From assembly GCA_001563995.1 (NCBI GenBank), contig LKMV01000017.1:1-14731 (forward strand): a stretch of 14,731 nucleotides of DNA. Reading direction: 5' to 3'. This document shows, one piece after another, positions 5,970 through 13,232 of the stretch. Under the pieces are notes generated by a model. It worked only from the letters and a program-made list of their open reading frames with translations. It did no database searches and was not told the DNA's origin. The translations under genes and the position numbers were made by a program. This stretch comes from Nanohaloarchaea archaeon PL-Br10_U2g16 (GTDB lineage: Archaea; Nanohalarchaeota; Nanosalinia; Nanosalinales; Nanosalinaceae). Position 1 is the stretch's first letter; each line of letters begins with the position of its first letter.

Positions 5970-7142
5970 ATGCAGTTTGACAGAGTGCCTGAAATAGCCC
6001 GTTACCTTTCATTAGTCTCATTTATCTACTGGTTAACAGCTTATACTGTATGGAGCTTTCTTCCTATATATTTTGAGAGACAGATGAGTGTTTTCTGGGT
6101 AGGGGTTCTCATGTCTCTTCCTTCAGTAGTTCCTGTGCTAATGGATCTGCCTGTAGGAAACCTTGTTCAAAGAGCGGGAGAGAAGACCGTAATATTTTTG
6201 GGTTTTGTGGCGGGTGTGATGCCTTCTCTAATGTATATAGCAGCTTTTCCTGTAGCACTTGCTTTTGGGAAGTTTTTTGAAGGGGTTTCCAAGTCTATGG
6301 TCTGGATAGGTTCGTGGAGTGTCACGATGAAGTCCTCTGACGGAGAACATGAATCCGAAGCACTTTCTGTCTTCCTACTCGGAACTATACTGGCTTATAC
6401 TATGGGGCCGGTGATCGGAGGTTTCCTGATATCTAGCTACGGATTTCAGATCCCTTTTATGTTATGGTTTGGAGGGTCTCTGCTTGCTTTATGGACGTTC
6501 TACCTTTACATAGGGCTTGAAGGTAGCAGAGCTTTTGTAGATTCGATAAATCAAGTTTTCCACAGAGAAACCTATAAGGATGACTGGAAACATCTGAGAC
6601 AGAACTGGAACTCTGTAAGATTTCCACTGACTTTACTTGTGCTTCACTCTGTAGTTTTTTCCACTTTTTGGCTTGTGATACCGCTTCTGCTGGATCAGAT
6701 GGGAGCTGAGTTTATACTTATGGGTGTTATATTCGGGGCTGCCGCAGTTCCCGGCACTTTCCAGTATCTGTTTGGTGACTTAGGAGACAAATTTGGACAG
6801 CTTAGAACAGTAACAGTGCTTGCTTTACTAGCTATTCCAACGCTTATAGGTATGAGCATTACAGGAAATGTCTTTGTCCTAGGAGCGCTTTACTTTTTCA
6901 GTATGGCCATGGTTTATGGGATGCTCCCGTTAACACATACTTTATACGATAGATCTGTCCCGGATGAGTTAGAAGGAGAGATGGTAGGTTTCATGGAGAT
7001 GTTCAAACATTCAGGTCATGCACTAGGCCCTTTTATCGGAGGAATAATAGCTTCTTACTACGGCTTAAGCTCCATATTTCTGATGAATGCATCGGTTTTG
7101 ACCTTACTTCTTGGAATCGGATTATACAAGCTCAGTTCTTAA
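5970..7142 (+). CDS. Major facilitator superfamily transporter
   Basis: A 390-residue polytopic membrane protein with about 11-12 hydrophobic helices, the normal MFS length for the drug/metabolite (DHA1-like) branch. The first half carries motif A between TM2 and TM3: D59-L-P-V-G-N-L-V-Q-R68-A-G70-E-K72. A matching loop is present in the second half (F-G-D-L-G-D-K-F-G-Q-L-R). TM5 contains the antiporter-style G-P-V-I-G-G (motif C-like), repeated near the end as G-P-F-I-G-G. A cytoplasmic loop at about 180-215 separates the halves. The substrate cannot be told. It starts 5 bases after the charged-protein gene. It converges on the phosphoesterase gene, and their stop codons overlap in TTAA (7139-7142). 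The family is certain; whether it acts in uptake or efflux is not. Confidence 0.9.
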   Translation: MQFDRVPEIARYLSLVSFIYWLTAYTVWSFLPIYFERQMSVFWVGVLMSLPSVVPVLMDLPVGNLVQRAGEKTVIFLGFVAGVMPSLMYIAAFPVALAFGKFFEGVSKSMVWIGSWSVTMKSSDGEHESEALSVFLLGTILAYTMGPVIGGFLISSYGFQIPFMLWFGGSLLALWTFYLYIGLEGSRAFVDSINQVFHRETYKDDWKHLRQNWNSVRFPLTLLVLHSVVFSTFWLVIPLLLDQMGAEFILMGVIFGAAAVPGTFQYLFGDLGDKFGQLRTVTVLALLAIPTLIGMSITGNVFVLGALYFFSMAMVYGMLPLTHTLYDRSVPDELEGEMVGFMEMFKHSGHALGPFIGGIIASYYGLSSIFLMNASVLTLLLGIGLYKLSS

Positions 7143-7876
7143 ATCTTACCTATCTCCGGGAACTCGAATATCCCGGCCTCTCTGGATACCGCTACAGCCT
7201 TTAGCTGTGACTTATTGACATTATTTTTTAATATTGGAGATAGTAGCTGATTTTTAGGCACTTCGTTCATACTTGTGCCGTTAGATATACTGGAGAAAGG
7301 TGGAAGAACTATGATTTTTTCTCCTGCGGTCATATCTCCGTATAGGAAGCAGTTTACCTTCTCTTTCACCCCTATCTTATCCTTTAATGTCAGCGCAGGA
7401 TGTTCATGGCCTATAACCGCTGTCTCAAAACTATCTATATCCAGCTCTTCCATGGATATATGTCCGTGAGTGAAAAGTATTCCTCCTTCAAGATGGTATT
7501 TTTTCATCTCCAGTTCAAACTTCTGCAGTGTAGATTCGATGAAGGTGTCATGGTTTCCTTCTATAATTATTACCTCGTCAAAGTTCCTCTTCAAAAGTCT
7601 CAGAAACTGCTCTATCTCGTCTTTCTCAGAGTAACGTGACTTCTTAAAGTCGTTCTTCAGATCTCCGTTAATTAAAATTCTATCGGCAGAGGTTTCATCT
7701 TTAAGTTTCTCTATATCATCTTTTAACTGTTCAAGTTGGTGTTTGGGTACGTAGCTCCCATCAAAGGTCATTGAACCTTCCAGGCCTAGATGTAGATCAG
7801 ATATAACTATTAGATCCATCTCTGGATGGTACAGAGCCGGTATACTGTCCACTGTCTTAAAATCCAGGATTTCCAT
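7139..7876 (-). CDS. Archaeal SbcD-related metallophosphoesterase
   Basis: A 245-residue calcineurin-like phosphoesterase, read from ATG 7876. Motifs in order: D27-L-H29 (metal site 1), G71-D72-L-K-N-D, G107-N108-H109-D110, T-H137-G-H139, and G156-H157-E-H159-P. This set, the G-D-L-K segment and the length fit the archaeal SbcD-related family (COG1407/TIGR00024 type), probably a two-metal phosphodiesterase or nuclease of unknown substrate. The frame stays open to a TTG at 7885, but a TATA-like box sits 24-25 bases from the ATG, so the ATG is preferred as a leaderless start. It is last in the leftward MoxR/DUF58 cluster, 39 bases after the DUF58 stop. Its link to that cluster may be only positional, since it seems to have its own promoter. 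Confidence 0.88.
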   Translation of the reverse strand: MEILDFKTVDSIPALYHPEMDLIVISDLHLGLEGSMTFDGSYVPKHQLEQLKDDIEKLKDETSADRILINGDLKNDFKKSRYSEKDEIEQFLRLLKRNFDEVIIIEGNHDTFIESTLQKFELEMKKYHLEGGILFTHGHISMEELDIDSFETAVIGHEHPALTLKDKIGVKEKVNCFLYGDMTAGEKIIVLPPFSSISNGTSMNEVPKNQLLSPILKNNVNKSQLKAVAVSREAGIFEFPEIGKI

Positions 7877-7896
7877 GAAGTTCAAAAGGTTGCAAA

Positions 7897-7904
7897 GATT
7901 AAAG
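7897..7904 (-). promoter_or_regulatory. TATA-like box of the phosphoesterase gene
   Basis: CTTTAATC on the minus strand is centred about 24-25 bases before ATG 7876, the spacing expected for a leaderless transcript. It lies in the short gap after the DUF58 gene, so the phosphoesterase can probably be transcribed on its own as well as by read-through. Confidence 0.38.
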
Positions 7905-7915
7905 ACGGTTCGGTC

Positions 7916-8773
7916 TCAGCGGTTAACTTTTTGCCAGATATCCAGAAATGTCTCGAAAACATCTTCATCCGTGGATTTTAGGACGTAATCTGCTCCGGAT
8001 CTGTGTGAAGCCTCTTCGATTCTATCAGTATGTTGTTCCAGCTCCTTGTTGTAGCTCTTCCTTGTCTTCTTTGAGAGGTATGTTCTAAGCTTTGAGCCTG
8101 ACTCAGGATCTTTCAGAATCTTGTCGCCCTCCATCTCAGGGCTGAACTCTTTCTCCGACAGAACGTTTACTAGAACGGTTTCGGTGCCTTCAAGTTTTTC
8201 AATCGCTTCTTCTACCTCGTCTGTATCAGTCAAGAAATCTGATATAATAACCACGACTGATTTGTTTTTTATACGTTTACTGTAATCTGTTATACATCTC
8301 TCGATACGGCTTTCAGGGGTTTTACCCAGCTGGTTCAAAGTGTCGACAAGCTCGGCCAGTTTGGCGTTTCTTCTGGCGGAAGATATATCTGTTACAGTCT
8401 CTGAGAATACTGAAAATCTGAAACGGTCGTTTGTATTTGTGACCATGTGAGATGTGATAAGCCCAAGTTTTGCGGCGAACTCGTACTTGTTTGTGTCTCC
8501 GTAATCCATAGAGCTACTTCTGTCTACAAGTATGTGTACGGTTACGCTTTTTTCCTCCTCAAACCGTTTCACAAATACCTCATCGGTACGTGCGTAAGCC
8601 TTCCAGTCAATCTTTCTTATATCGTCTCCCGGGGAGTACTTCTTGTGGTCGGAGAAAACCATTCCCTGTCCTGTAGAGCTTGAAGACTGTTCTCCCTGCC
8701 TTATCTCCTGAGAGTTTTTCTGTAGAGCTAGATTGAACCGCTCTACCTGTTCCAGAAACTCGTGGTCTATCAT
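7916..8773 (-). CDS. DUF58 / vWA-type protein, partner of MoxR
   Basis: A 285-residue soluble protein. The DUF58 signature is complete: G-x-G-M-V-F at 35-40, then Y46-S-P-G-D-D-I-R-K-I-D-W-K-A-Y-A-R-T at 46-63 and V-K-R-F-E-E-E. A vWA-like fold follows directly, with a full MIDAS D84-R-S86-S-S88-M and the later S-D-F-L-T-D-T-D strand, so divalent metal binding is likely. Proteins of this type (COG1721) almost always sit beside MoxR ATPases and are thought to act with them as adaptors that engage client proteins. It starts 2 bases after the moxR stop, so the two are translated from one message. It is not membrane-anchored, unlike the large vWA proteins upstream. Confidence 0.93.
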   Translation of the reverse strand: MIDHEFLEQVERFNLALQKNSQEIRQGEQSSSSTGQGMVFSDHKKYSPGDDIRKIDWKAYARTDEVFVKRFEEEKSVTVHILVDRSSSMDYGDTNKYEFAAKLGLITSHMVTNTNDRFRFSVFSETVTDISSARRNAKLAELVDTLNQLGKTPESRIERCITDYSKRIKNKSVVVIISDFLTDTDEVEEAIEKLEGTETVLVNVLSEKEFSPEMEGDKILKDPESGSKLRTYLSKKTRKSYNKELEQHTDRIEEASHRSGADYVLKSTDEDVFETFLDIWQKVNR

Positions 8774-8775
8774 TG

Positions 8776-9744
8776 CTACATTGATTCTACAATATCTTCG
8801 ACGACCTGGTCAGGGTTTTTACCTTTTTTCTCAGCTTTAAAGCTCAGTCCGATCCTATGTCTTAACACAGGCTTTGCCATATGTTTGATATCTTTTTCAG
8901 AGACGTATTTCCTTTCCTCTATAAGTGCTCTACCCTTAGCGGCCATCACTAAATTCATGGAGGCTCTTGGAGAAGCACCGTAGTCCAGATCTTCATGTTC
9001 TCTAGTTTTGGATACTATGTCCACTGCTTTCTCTCTTATGTCGTCAGCAATCGGTACCTGTCTGGTAAACTCCTGAAGTTTTATCACTGAAGGCTGAGAC
9101 AGCACATGTTCCAGATGGGGCGAGTAGTCAAGTTCTTCGGTGAAACGTTCCACTATTTTGTTTTCGTCTATATTATCCGGGTAATCCAGCTTTAACTTCA
9201 TCATAAACCTGTCCTTCTGTGCTTCCGGTATAGGGAATGTTCCCTCGTTATCTATAGGATTTTGAGTGGCCATGAGGAAGAAAGGGCTTTCCAGCTGGTA
9301 TGATTCGTTACCTGCAGTTACCTGTTTCTCCTGCATAGCTTCCAAAAGCGCTGACTGCGTCTTCGGGGTTGCTCTATTTATCTCGTCTGCCAGAATCATG
9401 TTCGCGAATATAGGACCTTCTTGGAACACAAACTCTTTCTCTCCATCCTCATTCTCGTTGATAATATGTGTTCCGGTTATATCTGAAGGCATGAGATCAG
9501 GAGTGTTCTGTATCCTGGAGAAATCTAGGCCTAAAACTTCGGAGAGGGTTTCGATCATCTTTGTCTTTCCTAGACCAGGGTTTGACTCCAGTAAGATGTT
9601 TCCGTCGGATATAATCGATATTAGAATGTTCTCGAGTATCTCTTCCTGTCCAACTATCACTTTTGAGGTCTCTTCTATTACCTCGTTAAGTTTTTCGCTG
9701 GCTTTTTCGTACTTTGCTGCCTCGGTACTTCCTCTTAGTTTCAT
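8776..9744 (-). CDS. MoxR-family AAA+ ATPase
   Basis: A 322-residue ATPase of usual family length. Walker A is S54-N-P-G-L-G-K60-T61, with Ser in place of the first Gly, a position I recall as variable in MoxR. Walker B is M-I-L-A-D120-E121-I-N-R. Sensor 1 lies in A-T-Q-N162-P-I-D, followed by the MoxR hallmark G-T-F-P-I-P-E-A-Q-K-D-R179-F with the arginine finger, and the sensor 2 region G-A-S-P-R260-A-S. These are all family hallmarks (PF07726 AAA_3 with an AAA_lid domain). MoxR proteins work with vWA proteins as remodelling or metal-insertion chaperones. Here the gene is fifth in the cluster rather than first, and a TATA box in the 32-base gap before it suggests it can be expressed separately together with DUF58. 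Confidence 0.95.
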   Translation of the reverse strand: MKLRGSTEAAKYEKASEKLNEVIEETSKVIVGQEEILENILISIISDGNILLESNPGLGKTKMIETLSEVLGLDFSRIQNTPDLMPSDITGTHIINENEDGEKEFVFQEGPIFANMILADEINRATPKTQSALLEAMQEKQVTAGNESYQLESPFFLMATQNPIDNEGTFPIPEAQKDRFMMKLKLDYPDNIDENKIVERFTEELDYSPHLEHVLSQPSVIKLQEFTRQVPIADDIREKAVDIVSKTREHEDLDYGASPRASMNLVMAAKGRALIEERKYVSEKDIKHMAKPVLRHRIGLSFKAEKKGKNPDQVVEDIVESM

Positions 9745-9765
9745 AGCTAAACTTTGGTACTGCTG

Positions 9766-9774
9766 CTTTAAATC
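9766..9774 (-). promoter_or_regulatory. Internal TATA box of the moxR-DUF58 sub-operon
   Basis: GATTTAAAG on the minus strand is centred 25-26 bases before the moxR ATG, and no Shine-Dalgarno site precedes that ATG. This is the classic leaderless geometry. It occupies one of only two gaps of real size in the leftward cluster, just after the stop of the three-TM protein gene. Confidence 0.5.
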
Positions 9775-9776
9775 GA

Positions 9777-10547
9777 TTAATCCTGTTCAGTGTTCCTAAT
9801 CGCTAGGCTGTACTGTTTTGCCAGCTGAAGATCTTCAGATGTCTCCGGGGTAGAGGAGTCTAAAACAGGGTTTTCTGCGCCCTCTCCACCGTCTTCCTCA
9901 AAATCTGATTCAGATCTTTCCGCCTCTCCCTCTATGTCATAGTCTATAAGGTTTTCAGAGCTCTGTATATCCTCTTCCTCTCCCATTATCTCTTCCCCAT
10001 CTCTTATATCTAGCTCGTCGTCCTGATCATCGTCCTGTATCACGTCTTCAAGCTCTCCTAAATCTTCTACTATATCTTCCTCTAGTTCTGCTATCTGAAA
10101 ATCTGCTAGACCTGAAAGAACGGTTATAAAGCTTAACGCACCTACGATAAAGATCTTCTGAAGTATTCTAGTGCTCGGTATTATGCTTTCGGATGTAACC
10201 TTTTGAGAACGGTCTTTTAGCTCCTGGAAAAGAGCCTGTGAGACGGTGTCTCTACTGTTGATGTTATCTCTAGCTGTTCTAAGTATCTCCTGTAGCTCAG
10301 GGTTTTTCTGCTCATATATCTCGATGTTGTACTTCCTAGATCTCAGAATCAGATCTATAAAAAATAAAACAACGGAGGCTGTGGCTAGAACGTATAAGTT
10401 CCTTACTCCAGCGATGATATCCAGGCTAAACAGGAACAGAACAAGATTTCCAACCAGGAAAAACGTTATGGCGTCAAGTGAGGCCTGTAGGCTGTTTACC
10501 TTCCAGAACTCTCTCTTCAACTGTTTGAAAAACTTCTCAATATTCAT
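9777..10547 (-). CDS. Three-TM membrane protein with acidic cytoplasmic or external tail, MoxR-cluster type
   Basis: A 256-residue protein. A short basic N-terminus leads to TM helices at about 25-45 and 50-68, a soluble helical segment (about 70-128) and a third TM at 131-150. After that comes a tail (154-235) made largely of D and E, which is poorly conserved-looking and probably disordered. The segment with N82-P-E-L-Q-E-I-L-R-T-A-R-D-N and then A-L-F-Q-E-L resembles, from memory, membrane proteins in haloarchaeal MoxR-DUF58 clusters (N-P-E-V-R-E-A-L-R-T-A-R-D type, possibly the family listed as DUF7502). That link needs a search. Its ATG overlaps the stop of the coiled-coil gene (ATGA). 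The likely role is a membrane component or client of the MoxR/vWA system. Confidence 0.75.
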   Translation of the reverse strand: MNIEKFFKQLKREFWKVNSLQASLDAITFFLVGNLVLFLFSLDIIAGVRNLYVLATASVVLFFIDLILRSRKYNIEIYEQKNPELQEILRTARDNINSRDTVSQALFQELKDRSQKVTSESIIPSTRILQKIFIVGALSFITVLSGLADFQIAELEEDIVEDLGELEDVIQDDDQDDELDIRDGEEIMGEEEDIQSSENLIDYDIEGEAERSESDFEEDGGEGAENPVLDSSTPETSEDLQLAKQYSLAIRNTEQD

Positions 10548-11050
10548 GGCTCGTCACCTTCAAAGCTGTAACCCCAGTCATCACAGTGTTCCTCACCGTT
10601 TTCGATACTGTTGTTCTCTGCCGAACAGATAGAGCCCATCGTAGACTGTATGTTCGCATCAAGGCTCTGGAGGGAAGAGTTCAGATTTGACTTTTCCTGT
10701 TCAAGATCATCCCTCTCCGACTCGAGCGTTGATACCTCGGATTCAAGATCGGATATTTCTTCATTCAACGAGTCTATCTCGGACTCCAGATTCTCCTTCT
10801 CAGATATAAAGCCTTCTATATCCTGTTCCCGTTCGTCCAACTGCTCTGTAAGATTATCACGTTCCTGCTGCAGACTTTCGAGCTCTTCTCTCTTGTCTTC
10901 AAGCTCTGACTGTATATCCTGCTTGTCGGATAGTATATCACTTAGCTGTCCCTGGTATAGTACCGAGAGTCCTGCCAGTAAAGCTAGTATAAGCACTGTG
11001 GCTGATACAAGAAACGGGTTCAACCTTCTTTTTAGAAAGCCTTCTTCCAT
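10544..11050 (-). CDS. Single-pass membrane protein with long coiled coil
   Basis: A 168-residue protein. A basic N-terminus (K7-R8-R9) and one TM helix (13-33) make it type II-like, with the rest outside. Residues about 34-135 are an unbroken coiled coil of E/L/S/D/Q heptads. The end (136-168) holds C142 and C156, which could form a disulfide, and an acidic, aromatic terminus (D-D-W-G-Y-S-F). It sits 1 base after the large vWA gene and overlaps the three-TM gene by ATGA, so all three should be made together. The family is not recognised. A coiled-coil spacer or tether working with the membrane vWA proteins is the simplest guess. Similarity to general coiled-coil proteins would be uninformative. 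Confidence 0.75.
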   Translation of the reverse strand: MEEGFLKRRLNPFLVSATVLILALLAGLSVLYQGQLSDILSDKQDIQSELEDKREELESLQQERDNLTEQLDEREQDIEGFISEKENLESEIDSLNEEISDLESEVSTLESERDDLEQEKSNLNSSLQSLDANIQSTMGSICSAENNSIENGEEHCDDWGYSFEGDEP

Positions 11051-11051
11051 T

Positions 11052-13232
11052 TTACTTCTTACCTCTTCTCTTTCTGTAACCTACCTCTGCTAGGAAAAAT
11101 ATCAAAGCAGCGGCGATAAAGTATTCTGATAATGATTTTTGATCATCTCCTTCTTCATCTCTAGAGCTAGCAACTGATTCTTTTATCTCTTCCTTCTGAT
11201 CGGGGCTGAAAACCTGGCCTCCTGTCTCGGATGCCAGAAACTCATTTTCTTCGTTATAACCTATACTTTCAACTTCTTCGTTGTAGCTGTATCCGAAAGG
11301 TTCTCCCTGGAAGCTATGGAATCCTGTATCTTCTACTTCTAGCTCGGTACCGTACAGATCTTCTCCCTGCCTACTTAACTCGTCTATCTCGTAAGTTGAC
11401 TCTACAGACACTTTATCTCCTTCTCTACCATCTTTTACCGTCAGTCTCTCATCCTGTTTTCTTTCAGGGTTTCCGACCGCCCAGCTAACTGTTCTAGAGA
11501 TTAGTTCAGGATCTGTCTGGCTCACTGATGATAGGTCTTCTGAGCCTCCTGAGAAAGCTGCAACCCGTCCAACCCCGTATCTCCAGCCGGTAAGGAACGG
11601 CTGTCCGGTATCGGAAGTCACCAGAAGGTTGGAGCCTGGCTTAGGCTCTACCTGTTCGTATCCTGCGGTCTCTGTAGATAGCCTCTCTAGTCCTTCAGTT
11701 ATGAAATGGTGGTTGTTCACTTTAACTATTCTACCGGCCTCTCCATCCGCTTCACCCGCTTCAAACATAAAGTTTAGACGCCCTGACTGGTCTGCATCCA
11801 GATATGTTCCCCCGCCGGCTTCCGCGAGATCTTGGAGAAACCTTTCATTCCTCAGATCCACTCCTACTGTTAAAACCCTAGATTCTTCTTCACGGGCGAG
11901 ATCTAGGGATTTCTGTCTTGTGTTGACGTTCTCTCCCAATGCTGTGATACGTCCGTCGGATACAAGTATGATATTTCCGTCATCCTCAAGATGTTCGTAG
12001 GCAGCTTCCAAGCCTCCGTGGTGGAGTGTGTTCCCCCCTGTCTCTAGGCTGCTTATCTGGGATTTTAGCTCCTCTCTATGGTTTGCCAGAGGTTTTGGCT
12101 CGGAAAGTAGGTAAGGATCTTGGTTGTAAGCTATCGCTCCTACTTCGTTATTGTAGGGTAGGGTATCGGCTAGACTGTAAGCCACCCTTTGCTGTTCGGA
12201 TATAAACTCTTCTGCTGTTACAGAAACGTCGATTACAAGCATAATTTCAGTTCCGTCTGTGTCATCGGGCTCTTCCGAGGGTCTAACCGGAAGCAAGTTG
12301 CTTTCAGTATCCATTTCTCCTGTATGTATAAGTCCGTTACCCTCTATCACATAATCCGAGAGCTGTTCGTCGTCGAAAGGCTGTTTGGATATAACGGTAT
12401 AGTAATCTGAGAGATCATCAGGAACTTCGTCTCGGTATTCAAGCTCGTAAAAATCTGAGAGATGGTCATTCAGGGCTCCTTGCTCTCCTAGGATAAGGAT
12501 ATTTGGTTTCTCTGTAACCTTCACGGTTTTGTAGAATTCATTGGTTTCTGGAAGCTCTCCTTCCGATTCTATCTCAGCCATTATTTCATAGCTCCCTTCC
12601 TGTTCGAAACTTCTCTCAAAGCTGTAAATGTTATCGGACTCCTGCTCTAGATCTACGGTTTCTTCATCTACGGTTAGCTCAGGCTCCGGTTCTTCTCCCG
12701 TTGAGCTCACTTCTACTGTGAAACGGTTTTCTGCTCCCGGGACAGTAGTCTCAGGTCCACTGATACTGACTGAAGAAGCTTCTCTGAACTCCGGTCTGTA
12801 AATATTTAAGCTAGTGTTCTTCTCCCTAGCTGTATCCACAACCTCTTCAAGGCTTTCATCAGACTGTAGATCGCTTACTACCAAGAAAGAGCTGTTCTCT
12901 TCCATATTTCTCAACATACCGCTTTTCAGGTCTGAGCTGTTGCCTGAAGCTATGGTTCTGCTATCTGTCTCAATCTCCTCAAATTCAGGTCTTTCTTCGA
13001 TCAACTCTGCAGACCTAGAGTTATCTTCAAGTATCTTTATCTCCTCTCCACGGTCTATCTGTTGTTCTGCGTCTATGAAGGGTGAGGCTGCGGCTGTAAT
13101 CAACAGTCCTACAGTTAGTATCTTTGTGAAAACTAACGCTTTTCCAAATCTCGAGCTCTTGTAGCCGAGATATGTTAGAGGTAGTAGGGCTAGAAGTAGA
13201 ACTAGTACTGCCGGATTTTCAAATCCTATCAT
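11052..13232 (-). CDS. BatA-like membrane protein with degenerate vWA, GATase1-like domain and inserted second vWA
   Basis: A 726-residue protein. Residues 1-55 hold two TM helices with the BatA-type opening (F-E-N-P-A-V-L, ending S-P-F-I-D-A-E). A shortened vWA-like module spans about 66-146 and still has D70-x-S72-x-S74. A beta-sandwich region follows (about 153-240). A GATase1-like domain starts at N244-I-L-I-L-G-E and is interrupted after N312-L-L-P-V by a second vWA (about 328-490), with D335-V-S337-V-T339, T402 and V-S-D426-G. The fold resumes at about 505-590 with the typical G-W-R-Y-G-V-G-R-V-A-A-F. The C-terminal TM (703-718) has the L-A-E-x-G-Y-R-K-R end seen in this family. The vWA-inside-GATase1-like order is known from bacterial vWA proteins. 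The last MIDAS Ser is Thr here. It overlaps its paralogue upstream by ATGA. Confidence 0.88.
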   Translation of the reverse strand: MIGFENPAVLVLLLALLPLTYLGYKSSRFGKALVFTKILTVGLLITAAASPFIDAEQQIDRGEEIKILEDNSRSAELIEERPEFEEIETDSRTIASGNSSDLKSGMLRNMEENSSFLVVSDLQSDESLEEVVDTAREKNTSLNIYRPEFREASSVSISGPETTVPGAENRFTVEVSSTGEEPEPELTVDEETVDLEQESDNIYSFERSFEQEGSYEIMAEIESEGELPETNEFYKTVKVTEKPNILILGEQGALNDHLSDFYELEYRDEVPDDLSDYYTVISKQPFDDEQLSDYVIEGNGLIHTGEMDTESNLLPVRPSEEPDDTDGTEIMLVIDVSVTAEEFISEQQRVAYSLADTLPYNNEVGAIAYNQDPYLLSEPKPLANHREELKSQISSLETGGNTLHHGGLEAAYEHLEDDGNIILVSDGRITALGENVNTRQKSLDLAREEESRVLTVGVDLRNERFLQDLAEAGGGTYLDADQSGRLNFMFEAGEADGEAGRIVKVNNHHFITEGLERLSTETAGYEQVEPKPGSNLLVTSDTGQPFLTGWRYGVGRVAAFSGGSEDLSSVSQTDPELISRTVSWAVGNPERKQDERLTVKDGREGDKVSVESTYEIDELSRQGEDLYGTELEVEDTGFHSFQGEPFGYSYNEEVESIGYNEENEFLASETGGQVFSPDQKEEIKESVASSRDEEGDDQKSLSEYFIAAALIFFLAEVGYRKRRGKK

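Noticed and set aside
5767..6021. Minus-strand frame with a strongly hydrophobic stretch opposite the charged protein
   Set aside because: Antisense of Lys/Glu codons (AAG, GAG) reads as Leu/Phe; it is an artefact of the opposite strand.
9266..9799. 177-codon rightward frame opposite moxR
   Set aside because: The minus strand carries complete AAA+ motifs; this frame has none and runs into the MoxR promoter gap.
10611..11093. 160-codon Ser-rich rightward frame opposite the coiled-coil gene
   Set aside because: Antisense of Glu/Asp/Leu heptads gives Ser/Phe-rich sequence; no independent support.
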